Source of the DNA: Maribacter sp. BPC-D8
GTDB taxonomy: Bacteria; Bacteroidota; Bacteroidia; Flavobacteriales; Flavobacteriaceae
DNA length: 64,000 nucleotides
Direction: 5' to 3'
Assembly (NCBI RefSeq): GCF_035207705.1
Contig: NZ_CP128187.1
Location: 1,302,001 to 1,366,000, forward strand
Shown: piece after piece, positions 1-9,668 of the stretch
Layout of the letters: every line of letters starts with the position of its first letter
How positions within the stretch are numbered: position 1 is the stretch's first letter
Program-made: the position numbers and the translations under genes
Notes under the pieces: model-generated
Told to the model about the DNA's origin: nothing
The model's input: only the letters and a program-made list of their open reading frames with translations
Databases searched by the model: none

Positions 1-815
1 TCCAGTCCTTTCGACTACGTTCAGTATGACATTACGTTTATAAGAATGTCACTTCGAGTGGCTTTTTAGTTGAAGCATTGCGGAAACCAAAAAGATGTAT
101 CGAGAACCTAGGTACACGGAAGGGTTCTCGATACCCTCCTACTCGGTGGGCAAGCTGATTTCTCATATCTCGAAATTCACTCGAACTGACAAAATGTTGA
201 ATAAAAAAGTCAAGGTCACTGAGCGTAGCCGAAGTGAGCGTGTTCCTAACAAACAGATAGCTTCACTCCGCTCGCTATGACAAATAAAAAACGTCTTTGC
301 GAGGAGCTTTTTCGCGACGTGGCAATCTGTTGAATTTACGTAACCATTTTTCTATCTAAGTACCATAGTCAGTCTGAGCGCAGTCGAAGACCCATATGAG
401 TTAGAGAGCCTTTTCGTGTTCCTATCCCTTCGACTGCACTCAGGATGACATTGCGTTTATAAGAATGTCACTTCGAGTGGCTTTTTGGTTGAAACATCGC
501 GGAAACCAAAAAGATGTATCGAGAACCTTGGTACACGAAAGGTTCTCGATACAAATTTCTCGTTCCTTGAAATTCACTCGAATTGACAGCACATTTTGTT
601 TTGGACTGGCGTGTTCGTATGCTTCAAACTAAGCCTAGCACGGCTCGCTAAATTCAGGATGACATTGCGTTTATAATAATGTCACTTCGAGTGGCTTTTT
701 AGTTGAAGCATCGCGGAAACCAAAAAGATGTATTGAGAACTTTGGTAAACGAAAGAGTTCTCGATACCCTCCTACTAAGTAGGCAAGCTGATTTCTCATA
801 TCTCGAAATTCACTT
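1..815. repeat. R1 dispersed repeat mosaic, block 1
   Basis: Nearly two full copies and a partial copy of a ~420 bp composite repeat. Recognisable modules in order are a CTTCGACTGCGCTCAGGATG module, AATGTCACTTCGAGTGGC, a hairpin with 12-bp arms (97-108 and 123-134, GTATCGAGAACC and its complement), a GAGCGTAGCCGAAGTGAGCG module, TTTGCGAGGAGCTTTTTCGC, and GTCAGTCTGAGCGCAGTCGA. The same modules recur at 3765-4005, 4681-5365, 23085-23790 and in part at 54480-54660. Short open frames inside are not conserved beyond the repeat itself and are not counted as genes. The stretch 816-1006 has no gene; it looks like the leader of the next gene and contains AACGAACTTCGTTA, similar to the core of repeat R2. 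Confidence 0.85.
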
Positions 816-1006
816 ATACAAACCATACGATATGTAGCATGATCGCAAGTTGCAAACAATAAGTCAGCCTTTCTCCTATTTCGATGGTGAAACTAATCTT
901 TAAAAAACTTGTCTTCATTTACCTAAACAACGAACTTCGTTAACAACTATAGAAAGAGATTAAAGCGTAGTTCTTCAATCTCAATTTTACACGTAAGAAA
1001 CATAAA

Positions 1007-2002
1007 ATGAATAAAATTTTAAACATCATATTTCTTTTCACCTCATTATCTATATTTAGCCAGACAACATATGAAATTAACGGATTTTCCGAAAAATATT
1101 ATGGAAAGCTAACGATAGACGATGGCTCTGAAAATGAGGTATTCAAGAAAGGGACTATTTCTATTTTAAAATCAAAAGACAATAAAGAAATTATAAATAT
1201 AAAATCTGATCAACTAACATTTGATATTGATGAAAACGGAGCTATAAAAACAAATATTTCAGAACTACCCTATGGCGAACAGAGTATACTTATGTATCAA
1301 GATTTTAATTTTGATGGAAAAAAAGATTTGGCAATAATGGACGGGCAGTTCAGCTGTTACCATGGTCCGTCTTTTCAAGTGTATTTAGAGAATAATGATA
1401 GTTTGGTTCATAGTCCTGAGTTTACCGAATTAGCGCAAGAATACTGCGGAATGTTTGAGGTAGATTATGAAAATAAATTAATTAAAACCATGACTAAAAG
1501 TGGTTGTTGTTGGCATCAATATTCAGAATTCGAAGTTCAGGACAACAAACCCATTCCTGTTAAAATTATAGAGAGTAGTCTTGGTGAAGACGGAGTCACA
1601 GCAGATTATATAGAGAAAAATAGAGTTGATAATCAATTCGTTGAAACAAAATATAGTTACCTAGCTGGTGGAGCCGATATTATTGAATTCTATTCCATGA
1701 CATTTAAGAATGGAAAAAAAATGAAGATATACCGTGTATTCTCTTTTGAAGACTATTTAATATATGTTTTTACAGATAAAGACGAAAAAATTGAATTACT
1801 ATACTCAGGCGATTTTATATATGACAAAAACAAGAACACACTAACATTTGAAAATGGCGATGTTACCTATCAAGTATACTCAGAAGGTATAATTGTAAAT
1901 ACACCTAAAAAGCAAATAGATTTAAAAGCTGTAAGTATAGGTGAGAATGTAACCTTGTTAAGTTTGTTAGACTTGTCAGTAAAAAACCTTTCGATAAAAT
2001 AA
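1007..2002 (+). CDS. XAC2610-like secreted protein
   Basis: A 331-residue protein with an N-terminal signal peptide (residues 1-18, ending FSQ), so probably periplasmic or exported. Residues ~95-185 carry the pattern of the XAC2610-related family: a DFNFDGKKDLAI segment, then the Cys/Gly-rich stretch with YCGMFEVD and KSGCCWHQYSEFEV. The rest (190-331) is beta-rich and not recognised. The family has no established biochemical role. It stands alone between R1 block 1 and a lipoprotein gene on the same strand, with ~105 bp between them. That spacing and the surrounding repeats suggest an accessory gene rather than part of a long operon. Confidence 0.75.
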   Translation: MNKILNIIFLFTSLSIFSQTTYEINGFSEKYYGKLTIDDGSENEVFKKGTISILKSKDNKEIINIKSDQLTFDIDENGAIKTNISELPYGEQSILMYQDFNFDGKKDLAIMDGQFSCYHGPSFQVYLENNDSLVHSPEFTELAQEYCGMFEVDYENKLIKTMTKSGCCWHQYSEFEVQDNKPIPVKIIESSLGEDGVTADYIEKNRVDNQFVETKYSYLAGGADIIEFYSMTFKNGKKMKIYRVFSFEDYLIYVFTDKDEKIELLYSGDFIYDKNKNTLTFENGDVTYQVYSEGIIVNTPKKQIDLKAVSIGENVTLLSLLDLSVKNLSIK

Positions 2003-2107
2003 GCTTCGATAACAGCAGTTATAATTAATAAGAGATTTAGATTACTATTACGAAGTTCCTCTATTCGTTAAGAACTGTTTTTTAGCCTAAAGGAGCATCC
2101 AACTACT

Positions 2108-2722
2108 ATGAAAAAATATATAATTTTAAGCTTAATAGTTCTCTGCTTTTCCTGTAAAAATGGACCTGAACGAGATGAAGATATCATCGATTTAGAAAAA
2201 TTTGATTTAAATTTTAATGTAGAAGAATACTATTCAGAATACATAGATGAAATTGAGCAGACTTATAATGTACATCGTATGGTTTCTAATGATTCAATAT
2301 TGGCCACGGAGTACGAAATGATCGGCTTTTTTAAAAAACCTCGATACGCTTATTATGAGGAAAAAAGTTTTGATATGGTCGACATTATTAAAAGTGATGT
2401 AAACAACAATGAATTTATCGCTCTTCTAGCTAGTAATTATCAAGTACCAGCAACAGGCTTTAGTAAATTATTAAAAAAGCTTACCAATAAATACGGTAAA
2501 CCTCAGGTCTGTGATATTTTGGTTTATAAAGGCCACACGTATACTTGGACTTTAGATGATAGATTAATTGTATTATCATACAATGAGTATGGAAAACCTA
2601 GTATCATAAACGAAACATTTTATATCATAAATAAAAAATATATTTCCATATTTAAAAATCGCTCCTCTTTGGGAAAATGGTATTTTCTTAATCAAGACAA
2701 CACCTGTAACCAAGAACTTTAA
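2108..2722 (+). CDS. Hypothetical lipoprotein
   Basis: 204 residues. The N-terminus is a lipoprotein signal: MKKYIILSLIVLCFSC, with Cys16 as the predicted lipidated residue. The mature part is acidic near its start, and no domain was recognised. Start is the ATG at 2108 after an A-rich leader. It is followed after 21 bp by the DUF6891-like gene on the same strand, so the two may be co-transcribed. The role is unknown; the lipobox places it in the cell envelope. Confidence 0.7.
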   Translation: MKKYIILSLIVLCFSCKNGPERDEDIIDLEKFDLNFNVEEYYSEYIDEIEQTYNVHRMVSNDSILATEYEMIGFFKKPRYAYYEEKSFDMVDIIKSDVNNNEFIALLASNYQVPATGFSKLLKKLTNKYGKPQVCDILVYKGHTYTWTLDDRLIVLSYNEYGKPSIINETFYIINKKYISIFKNRSSLGKWYFLNQDNTCNQEL

Positions 2723-2743
2723 TCTATATAAACAGAAAGTAAA

Positions 2744-3760
2744 ATGACTGAAAACGAAGAATTTATTTTTGAATCTATTTTTAACCAAGTTAGAATGGGA
2801 TTCGTTTCTGTATCAGAAATCAAGGATAATATAATTGAAGAAATTGAAGATAACGGATTTGAAGATGAAATCTCTGAAGAATGGGCTTCTGAAATTATTG
2901 ACAAAGAATATAATACCTTAAAATCTGAGAGTCAAAACTGGAATAGGCCTACAGATACTGAAAAGCTAATTGAAGCTTTTGATGAATTGTGTAAAGAAAA
3001 TATAATTGCATTACATAATGCCGGCTTTGAAAATAGCGATGGAGAATATGAAGTAAGTGAAGTTGAAAAAGCTTTAAACAAACAGAAAATAGCCTCTTAT
3101 GGATATTGCTTTTATCACGAACAAGACTTGTCGCGTGCTGTAAGTATAGAAAATCCTTCTTTGTTTATTTCTTTTCAAAGAATCAATAATACCGATGGTA
3201 ATGTCACCTTAGAGGTTGGTAGAAAAATAGCAAAAGTTTTAGCCGAAAAAGGACTGGACGTTGAATGGGATGAAGATATTAGTCAAAAAATCTTAATCAA
3301 GAATTTTAAATGGCAATATCTCTATTATGAAGATGAAAGAGATTTACAAGATTATAACGATGTTATCGAATTAATTATCAATAAAGAGTTACCAAAAGAA
3401 GGCTCTAAATTCGCATCTGATTTTTATCTAGAAACAGACGAAATTGATAACAATAACCCAACCTGGACAGATATTAATACTGCTATAGAAGGTTTGAAAT
3501 ATGATGAAGAAGAGCCTTCATTTATTGTTTTAGACCTGAAAGAACCGATACATAATATCATGTACATTCAAGCAATAATTAATGAAGACAATTCTTTTGA
3601 TATTGAATTAAGAGCGGGTACAAAAGATGATTTCAAACATTATAGGTACAATCTAAAAGACAGAAATATAATTGTCGAAAATTTAAAAAAATTGTATCAC
3701 AGAGAAAATCTAGATTATAGTACCTGGGCAGATGTTACGACGGAGTTTTTAGAACCATAA
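2744..3760 (+). CDS. DUF6891-like hypothetical protein
   Basis: 338 residues, soluble and very acidic, without a signal peptide. The first ~200 residues resemble DUF6891: a helical N-terminus, then 'EKLIEAFDELCKENIIALHN', a SYGYCFYHEQDLSRAV stretch, and the segment on intrinsic scaling of values (GNVTLEVGRKIAKVLAEKGL). The C-terminal 130 residues have a WTDINTAIEGLKYDEEEPSF motif and an alternating strand/helix pattern, and may be a second domain. Proteins of this kind often sit as orphans in accessory arrays. A role as an immunity-type protein is possible but is only inference. It lies 21 bp after the lipoprotein gene and ends just before R1 block 2. Confidence 0.65.
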   Translation: MTENEEFIFESIFNQVRMGFVSVSEIKDNIIEEIEDNGFEDEISEEWASEIIDKEYNTLKSESQNWNRPTDTEKLIEAFDELCKENIIALHNAGFENSDGEYEVSEVEKALNKQKIASYGYCFYHEQDLSRAVSIENPSLFISFQRINNTDGNVTLEVGRKIAKVLAEKGLDVEWDEDISQKILIKNFKWQYLYYEDERDLQDYNDVIELIINKELPKEGSKFASDFYLETDEIDNNNPTWTDINTAIEGLKYDEEEPSFIVLDLKEPIHNIMYIQAIINEDNSFDIELRAGTKDDFKHYRYNLKDRNIIVENLKKLYHRENLDYSTWADVTTEFLEP

Positions 3761-3764
3761 TAAT

Positions 3765-4005
3765 TTAGTTATCAGTATTCAGTATTCAGTTCTCAGTTTT
3801 CAGTAACAGTTGACAGGTTACAAAACGTCTTTGCGAGGAGCTTTTTCGCGACGTGGCAATCTGTTGAAATTATGTAATTAAGTATGTTCTAAGTAAAGCT
3901 GTCAGTCTGAGCGTAGTCGAAGACCCTTGCGAGTTAGAGAGCCTTTTCGTGTTCCAGTTCCTTCGACTGCGCTCAGGATGACATTGCGTTTATAAAATTG
4001 TAAGT
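3765..4005. repeat. R1 repeat, block 2, with CAGTATTCAGT microrepeats
   Basis: Begins with a run of near-copies of TCAGTATTCAGT (3770-3805). The R1 modules TTTGCGAGGAGCTTTTTCGC, the CAGTCTGAGCG segment and CCTTCGACTGCGCTCAGG follow. It contains no gene. The region 4006-4115 up to the next start holds a CGATATTCGTTATCATCC core and a TACTGAGCCTGTCAAAGTATTGAAAC segment, related to repeat R2 of the 13-21 kb region. Confidence 0.8.
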
Positions 4006-4115
4006 ACTAGGTTTCATTAATGAAAATAACGATATTCGTTATCATCCACCAAATGGACTGTATACTGAGCCTGTCAAAGTATTGAAACACCATTTAACTT
4101 GACCTTGTAACATCT

Positions 4116-4595
4116 ATGAAAAAAATAATTATACTTTTAATATTATCTGTTGGATTTTTAAGTTTTAATGAAGATTGTATAAATTTAAATAATGAAAAAC
4201 TGACGGAAGCACAGTTAAGTTTTATAATGGAAAGTTATGATTGGAAATCGGAAAGATTATTAATTGTAAATTTTAGACAACCAAGAACCAGTTGTCATTA
4301 TAACAATTATCAAAACTTAAAAAAGTCTGCAAAATGGTGGACTGAATTTTATTCCAAAATGGAAATAGCAAACATTCGAAACATTTTTGTTTACTCCGAC
4401 AATTTGAAAGCAAATAAGGTTATTGATTCGGAAAATCATTTTGATGACATTAATAATTTTTTTCTAAACAAAGTCTTTACTAAAGACAAAACTTGCTATG
4501 GTTTAATAGTGATAAATAAAAAAGGCGAATTTCGAAAAAAAGCTGGGGAATTTATGCAAAAAGACATTGAAGAATTTATAACACAACTTGAATGA
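4116..4595 (+). CDS. Small exported hypothetical protein, possibly thioredoxin-like
   Basis: 159 residues with a short hydrophobic N-terminus (MKKIIILLILSVGFLSF) that looks like a signal peptide. The body has a WKSERLLIVNF strand, a central helix pair, an IRNIFVYSD strand and a CYGLIVINKKGEFRKKAGEF segment. This order resembles the DUF4174/thioredoxin-like fold, but no CxxC pair is present, so a redox role is not supported. It stands alone between R1 blocks 2 and 3. The assignment to any family is uncertain. Confidence 0.6.
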   Translation: MKKIIILLILSVGFLSFNEDCINLNNEKLTEAQLSFIMESYDWKSERLLIVNFRQPRTSCHYNNYQNLKKSAKWWTEFYSKMEIANIRNIFVYSDNLKANKVIDSENHFDDINNFFLNKVFTKDKTCYGLIVINKKGEFRKKAGEFMQKDIEEFITQLE

Positions 4596-4680
4596 ATAAG
4601 TATAGCAATAGCTCTTTATAAATTATAGCTTAAAATATGATAATGAAACTCCCATAAATTATCATTGTTCTTTTTTAACA

Positions 4681-5365
4681 TCAGCCTTGCGAGGAGCTTT
4701 TTCGCGACGTGGTAGTCTGTCAAATCAAAGTAACCAATTCTCTATCCAAGTAGCACTATCAGTCAGAGCGCAGTCGAAGATCCAAGCGAGTTAGAGAGCC
4801 TTTTCGTGGTCCAGTCCCTTCGACTGCGCACAGGGTGACATTGCGTTTATACGAATGTCACTTCGAGTGGCTTTTTGGTTGAAGCATCGCGGAAATCAAA
4901 AAGTTGTATCGAGAACTTTGGTACACAAAAGGGTTCTCGATACCCTCCTATTTGGCGGGCAAGCAAATTTCTCGTCCCTCGAAATTCACTCGAATTGACA
5001 AAATGTTGAAGAAAAAAATCAAGGTCACTGAGCGCAGCCGAAGTGAGCGTGTCTCAAACAAATATATAGCTTTGCTCCGCTCGCTATGACGAATTCAAAA
5101 CGTCTTTGCGAGGAGCTTTTCGCGACGTGGCAATCTGTTGAATTTATGTAATTAAGTATATCCTAAGTAAAGCTGTCAGTCTGAGCGCAGTCGAAGACCC
5201 ATGCGAGTTAGAGTACCTTTTCGTATACGTAAGGGTTCTCGATACAAATTTCTCGTACCTCGAAATCCACTCGAACTGACAAATGATAATTAGGTCACTG
5301 AGCGTAGCCGAAGTGAGCGTGTCCCAAACAAACAGATAACTTCACTTCGCTCGCTATGACGGAAA
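4681..5365. repeat. R1 repeat mosaic, block 3
   Basis: About one and a half copies of the ~420 bp R1 unit with the same module order as block 1, including the GTATCGAGAAC/GTTCTCGATAC inverted repeat around 4905-4945 and the two GCGAGGAGC modules (near 4684 and 5107). It ends ~30 bp before the promoter of the PLP-dependent synthase gene. No supported gene lies inside; a 61-codon open frame at 4904-5089 is a translation of the repeat. Confidence 0.85.
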
Positions 5366-5393
5366 TTCAATTATTGATGTATCTGCAACAATA

Positions 5394-5424
5394 TTGCTAG
5401 TATCAATCTAGTTTTATACTTTTG
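5394..5424 (+). promoter_or_regulatory. Bacteroidota-type promoter for the PLP-dependent synthase
   Basis: TTG at 5394-5396 and TACTTTTG at 5417-5424 are separated by 20 bases. This fits the -33/-7 pattern (TTG-N19-21-TAnnTTTG) used by the Bacteroidota sigma factor. The start codon is 20 bases downstream of the -7 element. Confidence 0.55.
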
Positions 5425-5443
5425 AACGACTTTAAAAGCAGCT

Positions 5444-6424
5444 ATGGAATACGCAGAAAATATACTTGGTACAATTGGTAACACTCCTCTTGTAAAAATG
5501 AATAAACTTACAGCAGAGTTACCTTGTTTAGTATTAGCCAAATACGAGACTTTTAACCCGGGTAACTCGGTTAAAGATCGTATGGCTTTAAAGATGATTG
5601 AAGATGCAGAAGCTGACGGAAGACTGCAACCTGGCGGGACCATTATTGAAGGAACTTCGGGTAATACCGGTATGGGGCTGGCACTAGCTGCAATTATAAA
5701 AGGGTACAAATGTATTTTTGTTCTGGCGGATAAACAGTCAAAAGAGAAGTGCGATATTTTACGTGCTGTAGGTGCTGAAGTTGTAGTTTGCCCAACTGCT
5801 GTAGAACCAGAAGACCCAAGGTCCTATTATTCTGTATCTAAAAGACTGGCAAAAGAAATACCAAATAGCTGGTATGTAAATCAGTATGACAACCCAAGTA
5901 ATGCATTAGCACATTACGAAAGCACGGGGCCAGAAATCTGGAAACAGACCGATGGTAAAATCACCCACTTTGTGGTTGGTGTAGGTACTGGAGGTACAAT
6001 TTCGGGTGTAGGGAAGTATTTAAAAGAGCAAAATCCGGATATTAAAATTTGGGGAATTGATACCTATGGTAGCGTATTTAAGAAATACCACGAAACAGGC
6101 ATTTTTGATGAAAAGGAAATCTACCCTTACGTAACCGAAGGTATCGGTGAAGATATTTTGCCGAAAAATGTGGACTTTAGCATTATTGACGGATTCACCA
6201 AAGTAACCGATAAAGACGGTGCAGTGTATACGCAACGTTTAGCTAAGGAAGAAGGTATGTTTTTAGGTAACTCCGCTGGATCTGCCATAAAAGGAGTACT
6301 GCAACTAAAAGAACATTTTACAAAAGACGATGTGGTCGTAGTCTTATTTCATGACCACGGTAGCCGATATATTGGTAAAATGTTCAATGATGATTGGATG
6401 CGTGAAAAAGGCTATATAGAATAG
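5444..6424 (+). CDS. PLP-dependent cysteine synthase / cystathionine beta-synthase-like enzyme
   Basis: 326 residues, fold type II PLP enzyme of the CysK/CBS family. Seen: the PLP-lysine motif NPGNSVKDR with Lys44, the substrate loop TSGNTGMG, and the GVGTGGTISGVGKYL phosphate-binding loop. The tail LFHDHGSRYIGKMFNDDW is typical of the CBS-like branch. No CBS regulatory domain is present. It would make cysteine from O-acetylserine, or cystathionine from serine and homocysteine; sequence alone does not decide. It faces a Cys/Met-type PLP enzyme whose 3' end overlaps by 13 bp. That pairing suggests transsulfuration and favours the CBS-like role. A second cysteine synthase lies at 43610-44497 beside cysE. 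Confidence 0.88.
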   Translation: MEYAENILGTIGNTPLVKMNKLTAELPCLVLAKYETFNPGNSVKDRMALKMIEDAEADGRLQPGGTIIEGTSGNTGMGLALAAIIKGYKCIFVLADKQSKEKCDILRAVGAEVVVCPTAVEPEDPRSYYSVSKRLAKEIPNSWYVNQYDNPSNALAHYESTGPEIWKQTDGKITHFVVGVGTGGTISGVGKYLKEQNPDIKIWGIDTYGSVFKKYHETGIFDEKEIYPYVTEGIGEDILPKNVDFSIIDGFTKVTDKDGAVYTQRLAKEEGMFLGNSAGSAIKGVLQLKEHFTKDDVVVVLFHDHGSRYIGKMFNDDWMREKGYIE

Positions 6425-8274
6425 CCTTTTTCAAACAGTTTTACAAACTTCAAAAATACTTTTTTGTGCAGTTCCACATCCATATTCGGAGAAAGTGATA
6501 CACGGGCTATGTAGTCCTTATCATCTTCTTTAGTGGTGCCTTGGGTAGAAGTTGCCGGTATCGTCCAGTAGCAACCATTTAACTGTCCGTAGCTGACACA
6601 GTATTTACTCTCATTTGGTATTTCGGTAATCATTAGGTTGATTAACCTATGGTTCATTTCTCGTTTGTACGTTTCTCTTTCTTGAGGGCTATCGCCTTTT
6701 GTTGGTAGGTCTAATGAAAAAACAGAGGGCGTAAATCCTTCATTTGCCAATTCTTCAGATACAAAATTGATTTTAGCGGCAGGTAGTGTCTTCTTAATAT
6801 AGTTTACAAAATCAAGTGTATTTACATAAGCATCGTGAATACGCTGTATCATCGATGGCATTTGCTTTGCTAAAATTTCATATTGTAAATCAGTAGCTTC
6901 GTTATCGCAAATACTTAGGTGCAAGGCTATTTTATCCATTAAAGGTTCCGCTATTTTATTTGCGATACAGTAACCTGCAGTACATTTTCCGCCACTTGGG
7001 AATTTTGATCCACTCGCGAATGAAATTGTTCTAACGGATGATAATATATCAGCATCCCCTAAAAAGTGAACATTTGGGCAGAAAGTTTGATCCAGAATAA
7101 AAACGGGATCCATAGCTTCACTCCCACTTGCCGTTTTTCGTTTAGCACTTAAAACATCTCTTAGTTTATGAACATCTGGCACTTCAACCCTCGGGTTTGT
7201 CGGTATTTCGGCAATGATAAATGGTATAGCATCTTCTTTTGCTAGTTTATCTAAAACGATAGCAATACTTTGTACCATATCGTTGTCTCCATCAACAGGT
7301 AAATCGACGATTTCAATAGCATCGCTACAAGCAGCAACACGTCTTGCTTGGTCGTTTGTACCACCATAACAATTTGGGGGAACAACAATTTTAATCGCTT
7401 TGCCTTTATGATATTCCATAGCATGATCAACCAATCCCATCATAATGGCATATTGAATGGATAATCCGCTTGAAGCTACCAGCGGAGTTGTATTGGTACT
7501 ACTAACCTCTCTAATTAAATCTAACACCACTGCCTTGTTCTCAGCTGCATTTGATTTCTGAATATCTGAAGAAGGTTGTTTCACCAAAGACTGTAAAGCA
7601 GCAAGACAGTTTGCCGGAGTCATGGCTACAGTCTCTCTTCTTCTCACATGCTGAATATCTGAAATATATGTTTTATTATGCTCTCCATTCACCAATAGAA
7701 CACTACCTAAATCACCATGAAGGTTGACATAAAAATCAATATTCAGATTTAGATCAACAGCGGCAATCTCCTCTTGGTTTGATACAAAAATCGTACTACC
7801 ATCAAACGCTACTATATCTGCAACATTATCAACTTTCTTTAATTCAAAAGTATAACCGTAAACTGTTCGTAATACTGCTTCATCAAAAGAACTAGGTAAC
7901 TCTCCCGTATAAGCAATAAGCGTATTTCTATTCTTTAATAAATTTGTTCTAAGGATGGATAAAATAGGAGTCGTCTTTGACAAAAAACTAATCACCTGGT
8001 CTGGTGCTAGGTTGTTCAAATTACCGATAGCCCATTCTAAAACACAAGACAATGGGTGACCAAGCCGGATGTAATCATAAGCCGTAGGTAAATTACGAAG
8101 AGCAGCTGTGTCAGAATTATTTTCTTTAGCTAAATTTTCAAACTGATTTAAGAACTGAACTTTAGCCAATTCTTCATTGTAAATATCTAACCGATGCGTA
8201 GTTAGGTTCAACCAATCACTTGGCATATTTTCTAATACATCTTTAATATAACTCTTCATTCTAATAGCCTCCAT
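6412..8274 (-). CDS. Cys/Met metabolism PLP-dependent enzyme, long form
   Basis: 620 residues, far longer than the ~390 usual for cystathionine gamma-synthase/lyase. The first ~230 residues are an extension of unknown role. The catalytic part starts near residue 240 and shows VASSGLSIQYAIMMGL, an ILDQTFCPN stretch with the Asp expected to contact PLP, and SFASGSKFPSGGKC with the probable Schiff-base lysine. This looks like the long cystathionine gamma-synthase-type proteins known from fungi and some bacteria. The role is inferred as trans- or reverse transsulfuration together with the convergent synthase. A second in-frame ATG (8259) lies 9 bases after a GGAGG and could be the true start. Confidence 0.8.
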   Translation of the reverse strand: MEAIRMKSYIKDVLENMPSDWLNLTTHRLDIYNEELAKVQFLNQFENLAKENNSDTAALRNLPTAYDYIRLGHPLSCVLEWAIGNLNNLAPDQVISFLSKTTPILSILRTNLLKNRNTLIAYTGELPSSFDEAVLRTVYGYTFELKKVDNVADIVAFDGSTIFVSNQEEIAAVDLNLNIDFYVNLHGDLGSVLLVNGEHNKTYISDIQHVRRRETVAMTPANCLAALQSLVKQPSSDIQKSNAAENKAVVLDLIREVSSTNTTPLVASSGLSIQYAIMMGLVDHAMEYHKGKAIKIVVPPNCYGGTNDQARRVAACSDAIEIVDLPVDGDNDMVQSIAIVLDKLAKEDAIPFIIAEIPTNPRVEVPDVHKLRDVLSAKRKTASGSEAMDPVFILDQTFCPNVHFLGDADILSSVRTISFASGSKFPSGGKCTAGYCIANKIAEPLMDKIALHLSICDNEATDLQYEILAKQMPSMIQRIHDAYVNTLDFVNYIKKTLPAAKINFVSEELANEGFTPSVFSLDLPTKGDSPQERETYKREMNHRLINLMITEIPNESKYCVSYGQLNGCYWTIPATSTQGTTKEDDKDYIARVSLSPNMDVELHKKVFLKFVKLFEKGYSI

Positions 8275-8406
8275 AGTTCTTGTCTTTAGACCCTTCGAAA
8301 TTACATAATAAATAAAACTATTTAAAAATTATACAATATGTTTTAATAAGTCGTTCATGTATATAGTCCCCCTACATTTTAAATCATTTATTATATAAAT
8401 TGAAGT

Positions 8407-8694
8407 ATGAAACTATCTTCTATAAAAGCATTAATCGTATTACAAACTGAAGAATCTTTCTTTTCAGACCCAAATGTTGTTCAAACTATTATTGCTGTAA
8501 TTGTTATCCTACTCGGACTTGCTCATCTATTTCGAATAGAAAGATTTAACGGTTTTGGTTGGATTGTTAGTCCTGCCAGTACCAAGCAAAGAGATTGGTT
8601 AAATTCGATAGGAGAAAAATGGTATAGCCGATTAATGGGAAGTATTTATACTTTTTTCGGGTTATTGATATTGTATTTAATATGGTGGGTTTAA
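8407..8694 (+). CDS. Small two-helix membrane protein
   Basis: 95 residues with two predicted membrane helices (about 22-42 and 75-93) joined by a basic loop (RIERFNGFGWIVSPASTKQRDW). No family recognised. It diverges from the long PLP enzyme across a 132 bp intergenic region, and lies 67 bp before an unrelated hypothetical gene. It is probably an inner-membrane protein of unknown function. Confidence 0.6.
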   Translation: MKLSSIKALIVLQTEESFFSDPNVVQTIIAVIVILLGLAHLFRIERFNGFGWIVSPASTKQRDWLNSIGEKWYSRLMGSIYTFFGLLILYLIWWV

Positions 8695-8761
8695 CATATA
8701 ATAGGTTAAGAAACAAAACGTTGTAAACTAGAATAATTCAATCTAAACTAAATATTATAAA

Positions 8762-9592
8762 ATGGGATTAAAAGACATGTTTATCAATCTAATGCGAAAA
8801 GTTGATACCGGTTTTGATACGGAAGACTACACATACGAGCAGCTGAAAGAAATGGAAGGCAAAGGTTATGATGTAAAAGAATTGCTTGAAAAATATGAAA
8901 AAGGAGAAAATAAAAATCAACTATTAGATCGTATTAGATTCGAAAATGTTGAAATGGAAAAAAGTAAAATTCCTAATCCTACAGATGTTGGTTTACTAAA
9001 GCCATTCATGTATTCAAGAATTGATATTAATTCTGAATTGTTTAAGAAAAGCATGTCGGCACCATTAATAGGTAAAGACAAATGGTTAGAAAAAGTAAAA
9101 CAAGGTGAAGTTATTTTATCTACAGTAATTCAATGCGCGCCACAATTATGGGAAGTAAATAAAGATGTTGGCTATGGTATGCTAGTTTGTGCATTGGTTG
9201 AAGATGGGGAGTTCAAGAACAACCCTTTATTCTTAAAAGCAATTAGTGAGCTTCTAAATGATTTTAGAGATGAAGAAGAGGAAGATTTATCTGAAAGTTT
9301 GTCAAAACAAATGATAAGACTATATGATGATTTAGATAATCCAGATTCTACATTCGACATTAAACTTGATCAAACCCTATTAGATGCCTATGACTTTGAA
9401 TTCGATAATAAAAAGGTTAGCTCAAATGATATAAGGGTAGCAACAATAGGCTTCTCTGATAGTCAAAATGAAAAATTACCAAGAAAAGCTTTGGGCTCTG
9501 ATGGGCTACTACCGTTTATAGCTTTTAATGATAGAAACGAGTTTCATGTCAACAATTATAAAGTTGTGCATGGTTCGTTATACAGCATTTAA
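8762..9592 (+). CDS. Hypothetical soluble protein
   Basis: 276 residues, soluble, acidic, without signal peptide or membrane helix. The N-terminal part is helical (YTYEQLKEMEGKGYDVKELL), and a middle stretch has a VIQCAPQLWEVNKDVGYGML pattern. The final 60 residues are beta-rich. No domain was recognised. A terminator-like hairpin follows at 9615-9652. It stands in a run of orphan genes (8407-12028) that includes a SUFU-domain protein. Confidence 0.6.
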   Translation: MGLKDMFINLMRKVDTGFDTEDYTYEQLKEMEGKGYDVKELLEKYEKGENKNQLLDRIRFENVEMEKSKIPNPTDVGLLKPFMYSRIDINSELFKKSMSAPLIGKDKWLEKVKQGEVILSTVIQCAPQLWEVNKDVGYGMLVCALVEDGEFKNNPLFLKAISELLNDFRDEEEEDLSESLSKQMIRLYDDLDNPDSTFDIKLDQTLLDAYDFEFDNKKVSSNDIRVATIGFSDSQNEKLPRKALGSDGLLPFIAFNDRNEFHVNNYKVVHGSLYSI

Positions 9593-9614
9593 AATTAAAG
9601 AAAGTAGTAATGTC

Positions 9615-9652
9615 AATAGTCCCATAAAATCATTTGTGAGACTATTTTTTTT
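9615..9652 (+). terminator. Intrinsic terminator after 8762-9592
   Basis: AATAGTC (9615-9621) pairs with GACTATT (9640-9646), followed by a run of T to about 9653. The loop is long (18 bases), so this is a moderate-strength call. Confidence 0.55.
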
Positions 9653-9668
9653 TGAAAAATTATAAAGA

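Noticed and set aside
95..280. 61-codon open frame in R1 block 1, with relatives at 4904-5089 and 23276-23500
   Set aside because: The likeness of the three translations is explained by the DNA repeat itself; the TERSRSER-type sequence is a common artefact of such repeats in Bacteroidota, and there is no gene-like context.
1..815. CRISPR array
   Set aside because: Repeats are long, composite and unevenly spaced, with no unique spacers of equal size and no cas genes in the window.
671..859. Minus-strand open frame of 62 codons
   Set aside because: It reads the R1 repeat in antisense and has no promoter or family support.
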